NCBI GenBank assembly: GCA_963761015.1
Contig: CAVXFL010000009.1
Span: forward strand, 1 to 64,000
DNA: 64,000 bases
Reading direction: 5' to 3'
Source of the DNA: CAVXFL01 sp963761015
Lineage (GTDB): Bacteria; Pseudomonadota; Alphaproteobacteria; Acetobacterales; Acetobacteraceae
The position numbers were made by a program, and so were the translations under genes. Below, piece after piece: positions 26,216-35,554 of this stretch; position 1 is the first letter of the stretch; the number at the start of each line of letters is the position of its first letter. The notes under the pieces are model-generated. The model searched no databases and had not been told where the DNA came from. It was given only the letters and a program-made list of their open reading frames with translations.

Positions 26216-27580
26216 ATGGAAGCCCCGCAACTTCGCCCGATGCTGGCAGGCCGGCCGGCCGCCCCGCTACGTGGCGTGCTCCGCGTGCCCGGCGACAAGT
26301 CGATCAGCCATCGCGCGCTGATGATCGGCGGCCTGGCGATCGGCGAGACCGGCATCGACGGCCTGCTGGAAGGCGAGGACGTGCTGCGCACCGCGGCGGC
26401 GATGCGCGCGCTCGGCGCGGAGGTCATCCATGCCGGCGCCGGGCAATGGCGCGTCGCCGGGCGCGGCATCGGCGGGCTGGTCGAGCCCGACAACGTGCTG
26501 GACATGGGCAATTCCGGCACCGCCGCCCGGCTGCTCACCGGTGTTCTGGCCAGCCATCCGTTGTTTTCCGTGCTCACCGGCGACGCCAGCCTGCGGCGGC
26601 GGCCCATGCGCCGCGTCGTCGAGCCGCTGCTGGCTTGCGGCGCGCGGTTCACCTCGCGCGCGGGCGGGCGGCTGCCGCTGGCGATCGAGGGCGCGACGGA
26701 CGCCCTGCCGTTGGCCTACCGGCTTCCCGTGGCCTCGGCGCAGGTGAAATCGGCCGTGCTGCTGGCGGGGCTGAACGCGCGCGGCCTGACCACCGTGGAG
26801 GAGCCGGAGCCGACGCGCGATCACACCGAGAACATGCTCCGCCATTTCGGCGCCGAGATTCGCGTGGACCGCGCCGGATCGGGGCGGGTCGTCACGCTGC
26901 GCGGACAGCCCGAGCTGCGCGCGGCCGATATCGTGGTGCCGGGCGATCCGTCCTCCGCCGCGTTTCCGATCGCCGCCGCGCTGCTGGTGCGCGGTTCGCT
27001 GATCCGGATCGAAAACGTCGGGCTGAACCCGCTGCGCACCGGGTTGCTGGCGACGCTCGCGGAGATGGGCGCGGCGCTGCGGATCGAGAACGAGCGCGCC
27101 GAGGCCGGCGAGACGGTCGGCGACATCGTCGTCGCCCAGGGCGCGCTGCGCGGCACCGACGTGCCCCCGGAACGCGCGCCGACCATGATCGACGAATACC
27201 CGATCCTGGCGGTGCTCGCCGCCTGCGCCGCCGGTACGACGCGCATGCGCGGGCTGAAGGAGTTGCGGGTGAAGGAGAGCGACCGCTTGCAGGCCACCGC
27301 CGCGATGCTGGCGGTGACCGGCGCGGCGGTGGCGATCGAGGGCGACGATCTGCTCGTGCACGGAACGGGGCAACCGCCGCGCGGCGGCGCGCGCGTGGCG
27401 ACCCACATGGATCACCGCATCGCCATGAGCGCGCTGGTGCTGGGGCAGGCGACGCGCGAGCCGGTGGCGGTGGACGACGCGGCCTTCATCGACACCAGCT
27501 TTCCCGGTTTCGCCGCCGTCATGCGCGGCATCGGCGCCGAGCCTGGCGGAGGGCTGATCCGCTGGGCCGCGGCGTCCTGA
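26216..27580 (+). CDS. aroA: 3-phosphoshikimate 1-carboxyvinyltransferase (EPSP synthase)
   Basis: A 454-residue shikimate-pathway enzyme joining PEP to shikimate-3-phosphate. It has LRVPGDKSISHRALM (phosphate-binding lysine), NSGTAARLLTG, RPMRRVVEPL and KESDRLQATA. The sequence LDMGNSGTAARL fits class II enzymes. ATG 26216 gives the usual N-terminus, although the ribosome binding site is weak (only GGA) because of the hexamer tract before it; an in-frame start at 26051 would add 55 low-complexity residues. cmk follows with a 4-nt CTGA overlap. Confidence 0.95.
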   Translation: MEAPQLRPMLAGRPAAPLRGVLRVPGDKSISHRALMIGGLAIGETGIDGLLEGEDVLRTAAAMRALGAEVIHAGAGQWRVAGRGIGGLVEPDNVLDMGNSGTAARLLTGVLASHPLFSVLTGDASLRRRPMRRVVEPLLACGARFTSRAGGRLPLAIEGATDALPLAYRLPVASAQVKSAVLLAGLNARGLTTVEEPEPTRDHTENMLRHFGAEIRVDRAGSGRVVTLRGQPELRAADIVVPGDPSSAAFPIAAALLVRGSLIRIENVGLNPLRTGLLATLAEMGAALRIENERAEAGETVGDIVVAQGALRGTDVPPERAPTMIDEYPILAVLAACAAGTTRMRGLKELRVKESDRLQATAAMLAVTGAAVAIEGDDLLVHGTGQPPRGGARVATHMDHRIAMSALVLGQATREPVAVDDAAFIDTSFPGFAAVMRGIGAEPGGGLIRWAAAS

Positions 27581-28212
27581 TTATCGCCGTCGATGGCCCC
27601 GCCGCCGCGGGCAAGGGTACCTTGGCGCGGCGGCTCGCGGCGGAACTCGGTTTGCCGTACCTCGATACCGGCCTGCTCTACCGCGCGGTTGCCCGCCGGG
27701 TGCTCGACGCCGGGGCCGATCCGGACGACGCGGCGGCGGCCGGCGCGGCGGCGCACGCGCTGACGGCGGCGGACCTTCGGCGCGACGATCTGCGCGGCCC
27801 CGAGGTCGCCGTCGCCGCCAGCCAGGTCGCGGCGCTGCCGCCGGTGCGCGCCGCGCTGCTCGGGTTTCAACGCCGGTTCGGCGCCAACGGCGGCGTGCTC
27901 GACGGACGCGACATCGGCACGGTGATTTTTCCGAAAGCGCCGATCAAGCTGTTCGTGACCGCCACGACCGAGGCGCGCGCGCGCCGGCGCTGGCGCGAGT
28001 TGCGGGATCGCGGCGCGGACGCGACCTACGAATCGGTGCTCGCCGACTTGCAGGCGCGGGACCGGCGGGACGCCGCGCGCGCGGTGGCGCCGCTTCGCCC
28101 CGCCGCCGACGCGATCATGCTGGACACCACGCGGGTCGACGCCGATACGGCCTACGCTCGGGTGCTCGAGCTGGTTCGCCGCCGGATCGGACCCATGCCC
28201 GATCAGTTCTGA
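27577..28212 (+). CDS. cmk: Cytidylate kinase, apparent CTG start
   Basis: A 211-residue nucleoside monophosphate kinase for CMP/dCMP. It has P-loop IIAVDGPAAAGKGTLARRLA directly at the N-terminus, YLDTGLLYRAVA, GGVLDGRDIGTVIFP and TRARRRW-type lid residues. There is no ATG, GTG or TTG in frame upstream. Homologues start M-I-I-A-V-D-G, so the start must be CTG 27577, overlapping the aroA stop as CTGA, or ATT 27580. The CTGA reading is supported by an identical arrangement at metK/trmB. Translation is probably coupled to aroA. Confidence 0.9.
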   Translation: MIIAVDGPAAAGKGTLARRLAAELGLPYLDTGLLYRAVARRVLDAGADPDDAAAAGAAAHALTAADLRRDDLRGPEVAVAASQVAALPPVRAALLGFQRRFGANGGVLDGRDIGTVIFPKAPIKLFVTATTEARARRRWRELRDRGADATYESVLADLQARDRRDAARAVAPLRPAADAIMLDTTRVDADTAYARVLELVRRRIGPMPDQF

Positions 28213-28234
28213 GCGCGGTCGCTCCGGCGCCGGG

Positions 28235-29200
28235 CTATCGGGCGGGTTGCTTGTTCGCCGCGACGGTGCGTGGCCGCTTCTGCTTCGGCAACACCGAATT
28301 GAGCAGCCGCAACGCGCCGTCCGGATGGCCGGCGCGCAAACGCGCGCGGGCCTGCTGGATGGTGTCGATCAGCGGGTTGTCGGTCGGATCCACGCCGGAG
28401 CGATAGGCCTCGGTGCTGTTCAAGGCCCAGGTTTCGGCGTGTTCGAGCGCATCGGCGGCGTCGGCGGAGCTTCCGGCCTGCAGTTGCTCGCGCGCGAGCA
28501 GCATGTAGCCGCGCGCGTTGTGCGGCCGGTGGACGGTGATCCGCGGGTGCTCGGCGGTCGCTGCCGCGGCGGCGGTCTGGCCGCCCGCCGGCTGAGCGGC
28601 GCCCGTGGCGGCGGTTTGCGCCGCGGACGGCGGGGTGGCCGCCTGGCCGGGGGGAGCGGCCGGCGTAGTGACGGCATTCATCTGCGGCGCTGCGTGGCCG
28701 CCCGATGGGTTCGGCGCATCCGCGGCGTTCGGCGTGGCCTTGGGATTGCCCGCCCCGGCGGAGATGACCTCGCCGCCCGGCTGGTTGTCCGGGCTCGTCG
28801 TCGCGGTCCGAGCCATCGGCCCGGGCGCGGGCGAACTCGCGCCGGTGTTGGGCGCGGCGCCCGGCTGGCCGCCCTGCTGCCCGCTCAGCACGGCCTCGCG
28901 CTGCTTGCGCAGTTCGCCGAGTTGGGCGCGCATCTGCTCCGCCGCGCTGCGTAGCCGGGTCAATTCCCCCGACTCCCGTTCGACCTGCTGGCGCAGGCCC
29001 GAGACTTCCTGCGGCTCGGACGGCGAGATGTCCTCGCCGTCCGTCGCGCTGACCGCGGCCACCGCCTGGCGGTGTTGCTTGCCGGCGTTGTCGTCCCCGG
29101 GGCGCAGGATCAGGTACAGCAAGCCGAGGGCGGAGAGCGTGAGAAGCACCGTGGTGGCATTGGGTCCGCTTCTTCGCCGATGCACCCGCCTGACGAACAT
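28235..29200 (-). CDS. Membrane-anchored protein with coiled coil and Ala/Pro/Gln-rich linker
   Basis: A 321-residue protein with short basic N-terminus (MFVRRVHRRRSG), one membrane helix (TTVLLTLSALGLLYLIL) and a heptad-rich segment (LRQQVERESGELTRLRSAAE, about 65-115). A long low-complexity linker rich in Ala, Pro, Gly, Thr and Gln (about 115-220) precedes a C-terminal helical domain with LLAREQLQAGSSADAADALE and ARARLRAGHPDGALRLL. The latter looks like two TPR-like helix pairs. The start at 29200 follows GGCCAGGA. No family is assigned; the layout suggests a periplasmic scaffold. It converges with cmk. Confidence 0.7.
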   Translation of the reverse strand: MFVRRVHRRRSGPNATTVLLTLSALGLLYLILRPGDDNAGKQHRQAVAAVSATDGEDISPSEPQEVSGLRQQVERESGELTRLRSAAEQMRAQLGELRKQREAVLSGQQGGQPGAAPNTGASSPAPGPMARTATTSPDNQPGGEVISAGAGNPKATPNAADAPNPSGGHAAPQMNAVTTPAAPPGQAATPPSAAQTAATGAAQPAGGQTAAAAATAEHPRITVHRPHNARGYMLLAREQLQAGSSADAADALEHAETWALNSTEAYRSGVDPTDNPLIDTIQQARARLRAGHPDGALRLLNSVLPKQKRPRTVAANKQPAR

Positions 29201-29562
29201 TCCTGGCCCCGAATGCTGAGTTCCGCTCGACCTTGCCCGTCGATCCTGCCCGTCCATCTTGCCCGGGCGACAAGGCGATTCGTAAGCCGCGACAGTAGGT
29301 GAGCGGCCGACGCGGCACCAAGCCCGGAACGCACGAACCAAGTACCGGCCGAGAGCTAACATTGGTTTTTCTTGCGAGACAACGGTCGAACGCTCGCGGG
29401 CCCTGGAAAATTTCCGTGACCGCCTCAACTGACAATAGAAATTTTCGTCGGCGCGTTGCCGAATAGTTCGATCCAAGCCCGCCTAGATTGCCGAGGAGCG
29501 CGGCGAGAAGCCGCGGGTCGGACGGAACCAATCGGACCGGCCCTTCGGCATGGCCGCGAGCC

Positions 29563-29620
29563 CCGTCCTCCCCTTGACTTGCCCGTCCTCCCTTGACTTG
29601 AGCGTGCCAGGGCGTATGTG
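29563..29620 (+). promoter_or_regulatory. Candidate rpsA promoter with tandem -35-like repeats
   Basis: A direct repeat, CCGTCCTCCCCTTGACTTG at 29563-29581 and CCGTCCTCCCTTGACTTG at 29583-29600, carries TTGACT twice, 19 bp apart. The second is followed 16 bp later by TATGTG (29615-29620), a weak -10. This leaves a leader of about 175 nt before rpsA. The remainder of the 601-bp gap 29201-29801 shows only a locally AT-richer stretch (29350-29470) and three loose TGCCCGTC copies near 29230-29260; I see no gene in it. Confidence 0.4.
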
Positions 29621-29801
29621 TCGGGCCACTGCGCGGCCCGGTTGCGTCGGGGCCGTCAAGCCGCTTGCGCGGTGCCGTTCACGTTCCACTCAAGGCCTGC
29701 GCGTTGGCGCATCGGCAAGCCGTGGCCCCCGGAGTTCCCGGGGGATGCGCATACCATGGGGCCCGGCCCATCGCCGCCCCGTCGAGGACATATCGAGACC
29801 T

Positions 29802-31544
29802 ATGGCTCAATCCGCCGCCCACCCCGCCGAGCACGTCGCGCCGCCGCCGCCCACGGGAGAGGACTTCGCCGCGCTGCTGGATCAGACGCTGGGGCGGGAC
29901 AGCGCCTTCGAGGGCTCGGTCATCACCGGCCGCGTCGTTCGCCTGAACGACGAATTCGTCATCGTCGATGTCGGCCTGAAGAGCGAGGGGCGCGTCCCGG
30001 TGAAGGAATTCGCGCCGCCTGGCGCGAAGCCCGAAGTGAAGCCGGGTGACGCGGTGGAGCTCTATGTCGAGCGCTATGAGGACCGCGACGGCTCCATCGT
30101 GCTGTCGCGCGAGAAGGCGCGGCGCGAGGAGGCCTGGACCAACCTCGAGCACGCGTTCGAGAGCAACCAGCGCGTGAACGGGGCGATCTACGGCCGCGTG
30201 AAGGGCGGGTTCACGGTCGATCTCGGCGGCGCCGTGGCGTTCCTGCCGGGCAGCCAGGTGGATATCCGCCCGGTGCGCGACGTGACGCCGCTGATGGGCA
30301 CGCCGCAGCCGTTTCAGATCCTGAAGATGGACCGCTCGCGCGGCAACATCGTGGTCTCCCGCCGCGCCGTGCTGGAGGAGACCCGCGCCGAGCAGCGCTC
30401 CGAACTGATCCAGGGCCTGAAGGAGGGCATGATCCTGGACGGCGTGGTGAAGAACATCACCGATTACGGCGCCTTCGTCGATCTCGGCGGCGTGGACGGC
30501 CTGCTGCACGTGACCGACATCGCCTGGCGGCGGATCAACCATCCGTCCGAGGCGCTGCAGATCGGCCAGCCGGTGCGCGTCCAGGTGATCCGTTTCAACC
30601 CGGAAACCCAGCGCATCAGCCTGGGCATGAAGCAGCTCGAGGCCGATCCGTGGGAGGGCGTCGCCGCCAAATACCCGCCCGGCGCCAAATACAAGGGCCG
30701 CGTGACCAACATCACCGATTACGGCGCGTTCGTGGAACTGGAGCCGGGCGTCGAGGGCCTGGTGCACGTCTCCGAAATGTCCTGGACCAAGAAGAACGTG
30801 CATCCCGGCAAGATCGTCTCCACCAGCCAGGAGGTGGAGGTCGTGGTGCTGGACGTGGACGCCGGCAAGCGCCGCATCTCGCTCGGCCTGAAGCAGGTTC
30901 AAGGCAACCCCTGGGACCAGTTCGTCGACCAGCATCCGATCGGCTCGGTCATCGAGGGCGAAATTCGCAACATCACCGAATTCGGGCTGTTCATCGCGGC
31001 CGGGCCGGAGCTCGACGGCATGGTGCACATCTCCGACCTCTCCTGGGACGAGCCGGGCGAGCTGGCGCTCGCCAAGTTCCACAAGGGCGACGTGGTGCAA
31101 GCCAAGGTGCTCGACGTGGACGTCGAGAAGGAGCGCATCAGCCTCGGCGTGAAGCAGCTCAAGGACGACCCGGCGGCCAACGTGCTCGACCGCGTCCACA
31201 AGGGCGATGTCGTCACCTGCATCGTCAGCTCGATCCAGTCGAACGGCATCGAGGTGAGGGTGGACGACGTGCTCACCGGCTTCATCCGCCGCTCCGAGTT
31301 GGCGCGCGACAAGAGCGACCAGCGGCCCGACCGCTTCGCCGTCGGCGAGAAGGTGGACGCCAAGGTGATCTCGGTGGACCGCGCCACGCGCAAGCTGTCG
31401 CTCACGATCAAAGGCAAGGAAGTCGAGGAGGAGAAGCAGGCGATGGCCGAGTACGGCTCGTCGGACTCGGGCGCGTCGCTGGGCGATATCCTCGGCGCGG
31501 CGATCCGCCGGCGCAACCAGCAGGCGCAGCAAGACACGGACTAG
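29802..31544 (+). CDS. rpsA: 30S ribosomal protein S1
   Basis: A 580-residue RNA-binding protein that brings mRNA to the 30S subunit. It has six S1/OB-fold repeats; repeats 3 and 4 show the strong signature ITDYGAFVDLGGVDGLLHVTDI and ITDYGAFVELEPGVEGLVHVSE-type sequence, and repeat 5 has ITEFGLFIA. ATG 29802 is in frame with a longer open frame reaching 29550, which is leader. The order cmk-rpsA-sppA-ihfB is the common alphaproteobacterial one, although here the gene at 28235 on the other strand lies between cmk and rpsA. Confidence 0.96.
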   Translation: MAQSAAHPAEHVAPPPPTGEDFAALLDQTLGRDSAFEGSVITGRVVRLNDEFVIVDVGLKSEGRVPVKEFAPPGAKPEVKPGDAVELYVERYEDRDGSIVLSREKARREEAWTNLEHAFESNQRVNGAIYGRVKGGFTVDLGGAVAFLPGSQVDIRPVRDVTPLMGTPQPFQILKMDRSRGNIVVSRRAVLEETRAEQRSELIQGLKEGMILDGVVKNITDYGAFVDLGGVDGLLHVTDIAWRRINHPSEALQIGQPVRVQVIRFNPETQRISLGMKQLEADPWEGVAAKYPPGAKYKGRVTNITDYGAFVELEPGVEGLVHVSEMSWTKKNVHPGKIVSTSQEVEVVVLDVDAGKRRISLGLKQVQGNPWDQFVDQHPIGSVIEGEIRNITEFGLFIAAGPELDGMVHISDLSWDEPGELALAKFHKGDVVQAKVLDVDVEKERISLGVKQLKDDPAANVLDRVHKGDVVTCIVSSIQSNGIEVRVDDVLTGFIRRSELARDKSDQRPDRFAVGEKVDAKVISVDRATRKLSLTIKGKEVEEEKQAMAEYGSSDSGASLGDILGAAIRRRNQQAQQDTD

Positions 31545-31562
31545 GCGCGCCGGCCCGGCCCG

Positions 31563-32480
31563 ATGGGCCTGGAAGCCGACCTGCTGCTCGACCGGCGTCG
31601 GCTGAAGCGCCGGCTCGCCTTCTGGCGCGTGCTCGCCGTGCTTGGCGTGTGCGCCGCCATCGGGCTGGCGATCTGGCGGACCTCGCCCTCCTGGGGCGGC
31701 CCGCATGTCGAGCGGCTGACCGTCAGCGGTATCATCACCGACAACCGCGACCGGGCCCGGGCGATCGCCAAGCTGGCGCGCGACGACTCGGTGAAGGCGC
31801 TGTTGGTCTATATCGACAGCCCCGGCGGCTCGGTGGCCGGTGGCGAGGGACTGCACGCCGCCATCGCCGCGTTCGCCCGGCGCAAGCCGGTGGTGGCGGT
31901 GATGGGCGGCGTGGCCGCGTCGGCCGGCTACATGATCGCGGCGCCGGCGAATCGCATCTTCTGCCGCGAGGGCACGCTGACCGGCTCGATCGGCGTGCGG
32001 ATGGACGCCCCGCAGTTTTCCGGCCTGCTCGACAAGCTCGGCATCGGCGACCAGGTGCTCGTGTCCGGCCCGCTCAAGGATCAGCCGAGTCTGGTCCGGC
32101 CGCTGTCGCCGGAGGGGCGGCAGGTGCTTCAGGGTATCGTCATGGACATGTACGAGCAGTTCGTGGCCATGGTCGCGGCCGGGCGGCACCTCGACCCGGC
32201 GCGCGTGCGCCAACTCGCCGACGGCCGCCCCTACACCGGGCGGCAAGCGGTGAAGCTGGGGCTGGTGGACCAGATCGGCGGCGAGACCGAGGCGCGCGCG
32301 TGGCTCGCCAAGGTGAAGGGAGTTTCCGCGCGACTGCCGGTGCGGGATATGAGACAGAAGGGCCTCGCCGAGGAACTGCTCGTCGGCAGGTTCGACGGCG
32401 TGTTCACGAGCCTGCTGAAAACCTTGCTATTGCAAAGGGTTACGCTTGACGGACCGTGGGCGCTCTGGCAGCCTCGCTAG
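31563..32480 (+). CDS. sppA: Signal peptide peptidase SppA (S49 family)
   Basis: A 305-residue membrane-bound serine protease degrading cleaved signal peptides. One N-terminal membrane helix (about 22-40) is followed by the S49 domain: nucleophile S120 in GGVAASAGYMIAA and general base K231 in YTGRQAVKLGLVDQIGG. The region IDSPGGSVAGGE is the family oxyanion segment. It is the short single-domain form. It starts 18 nt after rpsA. Confidence 0.93.
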   Translation: MGLEADLLLDRRRLKRRLAFWRVLAVLGVCAAIGLAIWRTSPSWGGPHVERLTVSGIITDNRDRARAIAKLARDDSVKALLVYIDSPGGSVAGGEGLHAAIAAFARRKPVVAVMGGVAASAGYMIAAPANRIFCREGTLTGSIGVRMDAPQFSGLLDKLGIGDQVLVSGPLKDQPSLVRPLSPEGRQVLQGIVMDMYEQFVAMVAAGRHLDPARVRQLADGRPYTGRQAVKLGLVDQIGGETEARAWLAKVKGVSARLPVRDMRQKGLAEELLVGRFDGVFTSLLKTLLLQRVTLDGPWALWQPR

Positions 32481-32530
32481 AGCAGGTGGGAGGGGGCGGT
32501 CCGCCTGGCGGACCCGCCGGTATCGGGGCC

Positions 32531-32848
32531 ATGACGAAATCGGAGCTGATCGCCGAGCTTGCGGCCGCCAATCCGCATCTGCTCGCCCGCGATGTGGAAG
32601 TGATCGTCGGGACCATTTTCGACGAGATCACCGATGCGCTGGCGCGCGGCGACCGGGTCGAGCTGCGCGGGTTCGGCGCCTTTACGGTGAAGCGGCGCGA
32701 CGCGCGCACCGGGCGCAACCCGCGCACCGGCGCGGCGGTCGCGGTCGAGGAGAAGATCGTGCCGTTCTTCAAGGCGGGCAAGGAATTGCGCGAGCGGGTG
32801 AACCGCGGCCGGCCGGCCCGTTCCGAAGCGCAGCGGGTCCGGGCCTGA
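32531..32848 (+). CDS. ihfB: Integration host factor subunit beta
   Basis: A 105-residue DNA-bending protein of the HU/IHF family. It starts MTKSELIAELAAANPHL and has the DNA-clasping arm RGFGAFTVKRRDARTGRNPR, including the intercalating proline (RNPRTG). It pairs with IhfA (encoded elsewhere). IHF is also the usual architectural helper of sigma-54 promoters. It follows sppA after 50 nt. Confidence 0.95.
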   Translation: MTKSELIAELAAANPHLLARDVEVIVGTIFDEITDALARGDRVELRGFGAFTVKRRDARTGRNPRTGAAVAVEEKIVPFFKAGKELRERVNRGRPARSEAQRVRA

Positions 32849-32870
32849 GCGCTGTCGGCGGACAACGTTC

Positions 32871-33185
32871 ATGCGTCTGCTGATCGCCGTTCCGCTGCTG
32901 CTGCTGCTGGTGATGTTCGCGCTGTCCAACCGGCAGCTCGTGCCGATCCGGCTGTGGCCGACCGACTTCGCGGTCGAGGCGCCGCTGGCCCTGGCGGTGC
33001 TGGCGGGCATGGCGATCGCGTTCCTGCTGGGCGGGCTGATGGTATGGTTCTCCGTCCTGGTGCAGCGCCGCCGCGCCCGCCGTGCCGAGGCGCAGGTGCG
33101 GCTATTGGACGAGCAGCTTGCGGAATTGAAGGCGCGCCTGGCGCGGGCGGAAATGAACGTGCCGTCACTGCCACCACCTGGATGA
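32871..33185 (+). CDS. lapA: LapA-domain inner-membrane protein
   Basis: A 104-residue protein with two membrane helices (LLIAVPLLLLLVMFALSN and PLALAVLAGMAIAFLLGGLM) and a C-terminal coiled coil (EAQVRLLDEQLAELKARLAR). The spacing and the NRQLVPIRLWP loop fit the LapA/YciS family (DUF1049), which acts in lipopolysaccharide assembly in enterobacteria. It lies next to ihfB as in many proteobacteria. Confidence 0.85.
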   Translation: MRLLIAVPLLLLLVMFALSNRQLVPIRLWPTDFAVEAPLALAVLAGMAIAFLLGGLMVWFSVLVQRRRARRAEAQVRLLDEQLAELKARLARAEMNVPSLPPPG

Positions 33186-33207
33186 GGGTGAGAGGGACCA
33201 ACGCGCG

Positions 33208-33567
33208 ATGACCGACGATCAGACGGTTCGCATCCTGGAAGCGATCGGGGCGATGCGATCCGAGATACTCGGCGCAGTGCGCTCCGAGATGCGCTCCGAA
33301 CTGGAGGCGCTCGAGGCGAAGCTGTTCAGCGTCCGCGCCGAGATCATGGCGCGTATCGATCGGCTGCAGGACGTGCTGACTCTGGGCCGCGAAGCCGACA
33401 TCGTCACGTTTGGCGCGCCCGAGCGGGCCGAGAAAATCGCCAAGGCCACGCGCGAGGAGATCAACGACCTCGGCAGTCAGCTCGGCGCATTGACCCGGCT
33501 GGTCAACATGATGCAGAGCCGGCTCGCGCACCTGGAAGGCAGGGATGGCGCGGCGCCGCCGGCGTAA
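33208..33567 (+). CDS. Predicted coiled-coil protein
   Basis: A 119-residue soluble protein, mostly alpha-helical heptads (VRILEAIGAMRSEILGAVRS and EINDLGSQLGALTRLVNMMQ). It begins 22 nt after lapA and ends 54 nt before trpF, so it is probably in the same transcript. No recognised family; it could associate with the LapA coiled coil or be a small structural protein. Confidence 0.65.
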   Translation: MTDDQTVRILEAIGAMRSEILGAVRSEMRSELEALEAKLFSVRAEIMARIDRLQDVLTLGREADIVTFGAPERAEKIAKATREEINDLGSQLGALTRLVNMMQSRLAHLEGRDGAAPPA

Positions 33568-33621
33568 TAGCGGCGGGGCCGCCAATCTGGTCCGCATCAG
33601 GCGGCAGGGCAGCATCTGACC

Positions 33622-34266
33622 GTGGGCGACCCTGTCCGTGTGAAGATTTGCGGCGTGACCAGCGCGGAGGCCGCGGTCGCGGCGCATTCGGCGGGCGCTG
33701 ACTGGATCGGCTTCGTCTTCTTCCCTCGCTCGCCCCGGGCGGTGACGCCGGAACAGGCCGCAACGCTCTCGCGGGGGATTCGGCCCGCGGTGGGCGGCGG
33801 TCCCGGCCGGGTCGGGCTGTTCGTCGATCCCGCCGGTCAGGAGATCGCCGACGCGCTCGCGGCGGTGCCGCTGGATGCCTTGCAGCTCTACACCGATGCG
33901 GGCCGGGCGGCGGAATTGCGCGCCCGGTTCGGCATTCCGGTCTGGCGCGCGGTCGCCGTGGCCGGGGCGGCGGATTTGCCCGACACCATGGCGGGCGCCG
34001 ATGCGCTGGTGCTGGACGCGCGGGCGCCGGCGGATGCCGCGCGTCCGGGCGGCAATGCGCGCGCTTTCGATTGGTCGCCGCTCGCGGGCTGGGCCGCGCC
34101 GGGGCCATGGGTGCTCGCGGGCGGGCTTGCGCCGGGCAATGTCGCGGAGGCGGTGCGCCTGACCGGCGCGCGAGCGGTGGACGTGTCCTCCGGCGTGGAG
34201 CGCGCGCCGGGTGTCAAGGACCCCGACCTCATTCGGGCATTCGTCGCGGCGGCCCGGGCGAGGTGA
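33622..34266 (+). CDS. trpF: Phosphoribosylanthranilate isomerase
   Basis: A 214-residue TIM-barrel enzyme of tryptophan synthesis. The catalytic cysteine is in VKICGVTS and the general acid Asp in VLDARAPADAARPGG, where the family has D-(A/S)...GG(T/S)G. GGLAPGNVAEAV and VDVSSGVERAPGVKD are the phosphate-binding loops. GTG start at 33622. trpB follows after 49 nt. Confidence 0.94.
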   Translation: MGDPVRVKICGVTSAEAAVAAHSAGADWIGFVFFPRSPRAVTPEQAATLSRGIRPAVGGGPGRVGLFVDPAGQEIADALAAVPLDALQLYTDAGRAAELRARFGIPVWRAVAVAGAADLPDTMAGADALVLDARAPADAARPGGNARAFDWSPLAGWAAPGPWVLAGGLAPGNVAEAVRLTGARAVDVSSGVERAPGVKDPDLIRAFVAAARAR

Positions 34267-34315
34267 CCCCGCGCTCCGGCTGCGCTATGTCCCCCGCCGA
34301 CCCGGAGAGATCGCC

Positions 34316-35554
34316 GTGAGCCAGCCCCTTCCGCGACCCCCGCTCGGGGGCGCGAACAGTTTCCGCAGCGGACCCGATGCGCGCGGGCGCTTCGGCGCGT
34401 TCGGCGGCCGTTTCGTCGCCGAAACCCTGATGCCGCTGATCCTGGAGGTCGAGCGCGCGTATCGCGACGCCAAGGCCGACCCGGCGTTCCAGGCGGAACT
34501 CGACAGCTACCTCAAGGATTACGTCGGCCGTCCGAGCCCGCTCTGGCTGGCCGAGCGCCTGACGAGCCATTTCGGCGGAGCAAAAATCTACCTGAAGCGC
34601 GAGGAGTTGAACCATACCGGCGCGCACAAGATCAACTCGTGCATGGGGCAAATCCTGCTCGCCAGGCGCATGGGCAAGACCCGCGTCATCGCCGAAACTG
34701 GCGCCGGCCAGCACGGCGTCGCCACCGCGACGGTGTGCGCGCTGTTCGGCCTGCCCTGCACCGTCTACATGGGCGCGACCGATGTCGAGCGGCAGAAGCC
34801 GAACGTGTTCCGCATGAAGCTGCTCGGCGCGGAGGTGAAGCCGGTCACCTCCGGCGCGGCGACGCTCAAGGACGCGATGAACGAGGCGATGCGCGACTGG
34901 GTCGCCAATGTGCGGGATACCTATTACTTGATAGGAACGGTCGCCGGCCCGCATCCCTATCCGATGATGGTGCGCGACTTCCAGTGCATCATCGGCGAGG
35001 AGACGCGCCGGCAACTGGAGCAGGCGGAAGGGCGCTTGCCGGATGTGGCGATCGCCTGCATCGGCGGCGGCTCGAACGCGATGGGGCTGTTCCATCCGTT
35101 CCTCGACGAGCCCACGGTGACGCTGATCGGCGTGGAGGCGGCCGGGCGCGGGTTGGAGACGCACGAGCACGCGTCGAGCCTGCTGCGTGGCCGACCGGGC
35201 GTGCTGCACGGCAATCGCACCTATCTGCTGCAAGACGCCGACGGCCAGATCGAGGAAGCGCACAGCATCAGCGCCGGCCTCGATTATCCCGGCGTCGGCC
35301 CCGAGCATTCGTTTCTGCACGAGACCGGACGCGTGCAGTACGTCGCCGCGACGGACGACGAGGCGCTGGAGGCGTTTCAGCTCTGCTGCCGCAAGGAGGG
35401 CATCATCCCGGCGCTCGAATCGGCGCACGCGCTGGCGCATGTGGGCAAGATCGCGCCGGAGATGAGCAAGGACGCGATCATCGTGGTGAACCTCTCCGGC
35501 CGCGGCGACAAGGACATCTTCACCGTGGCGCAGCATCTGGGCGTCGCGCTGTGA
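34316..35554 (+). CDS. trpB: Tryptophan synthase beta chain
   Basis: A 412-residue PLP enzyme condensing indole and serine. The PLP lysine is K105 in LNHTGAHKINSCM. The phosphate-binding loop CIGGGSNAMG, EAAGRG and the COMM-domain entry are intact. GTG 34316 is chosen because GGAGAGATCGCC precedes it and it gives the family N-terminus; longer frames overlap trpF. It overlaps trpA by GTGA, coupling the two subunits. Confidence 0.96.
   Translation: MSQPLPRPPLGGANSFRSGPDARGRFGAFGGRFVAETLMPLILEVERAYRDAKADPAFQAELDSYLKDYVGRPSPLWLAERLTSHFGGAKIYLKREELNHTGAHKINSCMGQILLARRMGKTRVIAETGAGQHGVATATVCALFGLPCTVYMGATDVERQKPNVFRMKLLGAEVKPVTSGAATLKDAMNEAMRDWVANVRDTYYLIGTVAGPHPYPMMVRDFQCIIGEETRRQLEQAEGRLPDVAIACIGGGSNAMGLFHPFLDEPTVTLIGVEAAGRGLETHEHASSLLRGRPGVLHGNRTYLLQDADGQIEEAHSISAGLDYPGVGPEHSFLHETGRVQYVAATDDEALEAFQLCCRKEGIIPALESAHALAHVGKIAPEMSKDAIIVVNLSGRGDKDIFTVAQHLGVAL

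Noticed and set aside
29679..32246. 855-residue minus-strand frame opposite rpsA and sppA
   Set aside because: Antisense shadow of well-supported genes, with His/Arg/Asp-biased composition and no domain.
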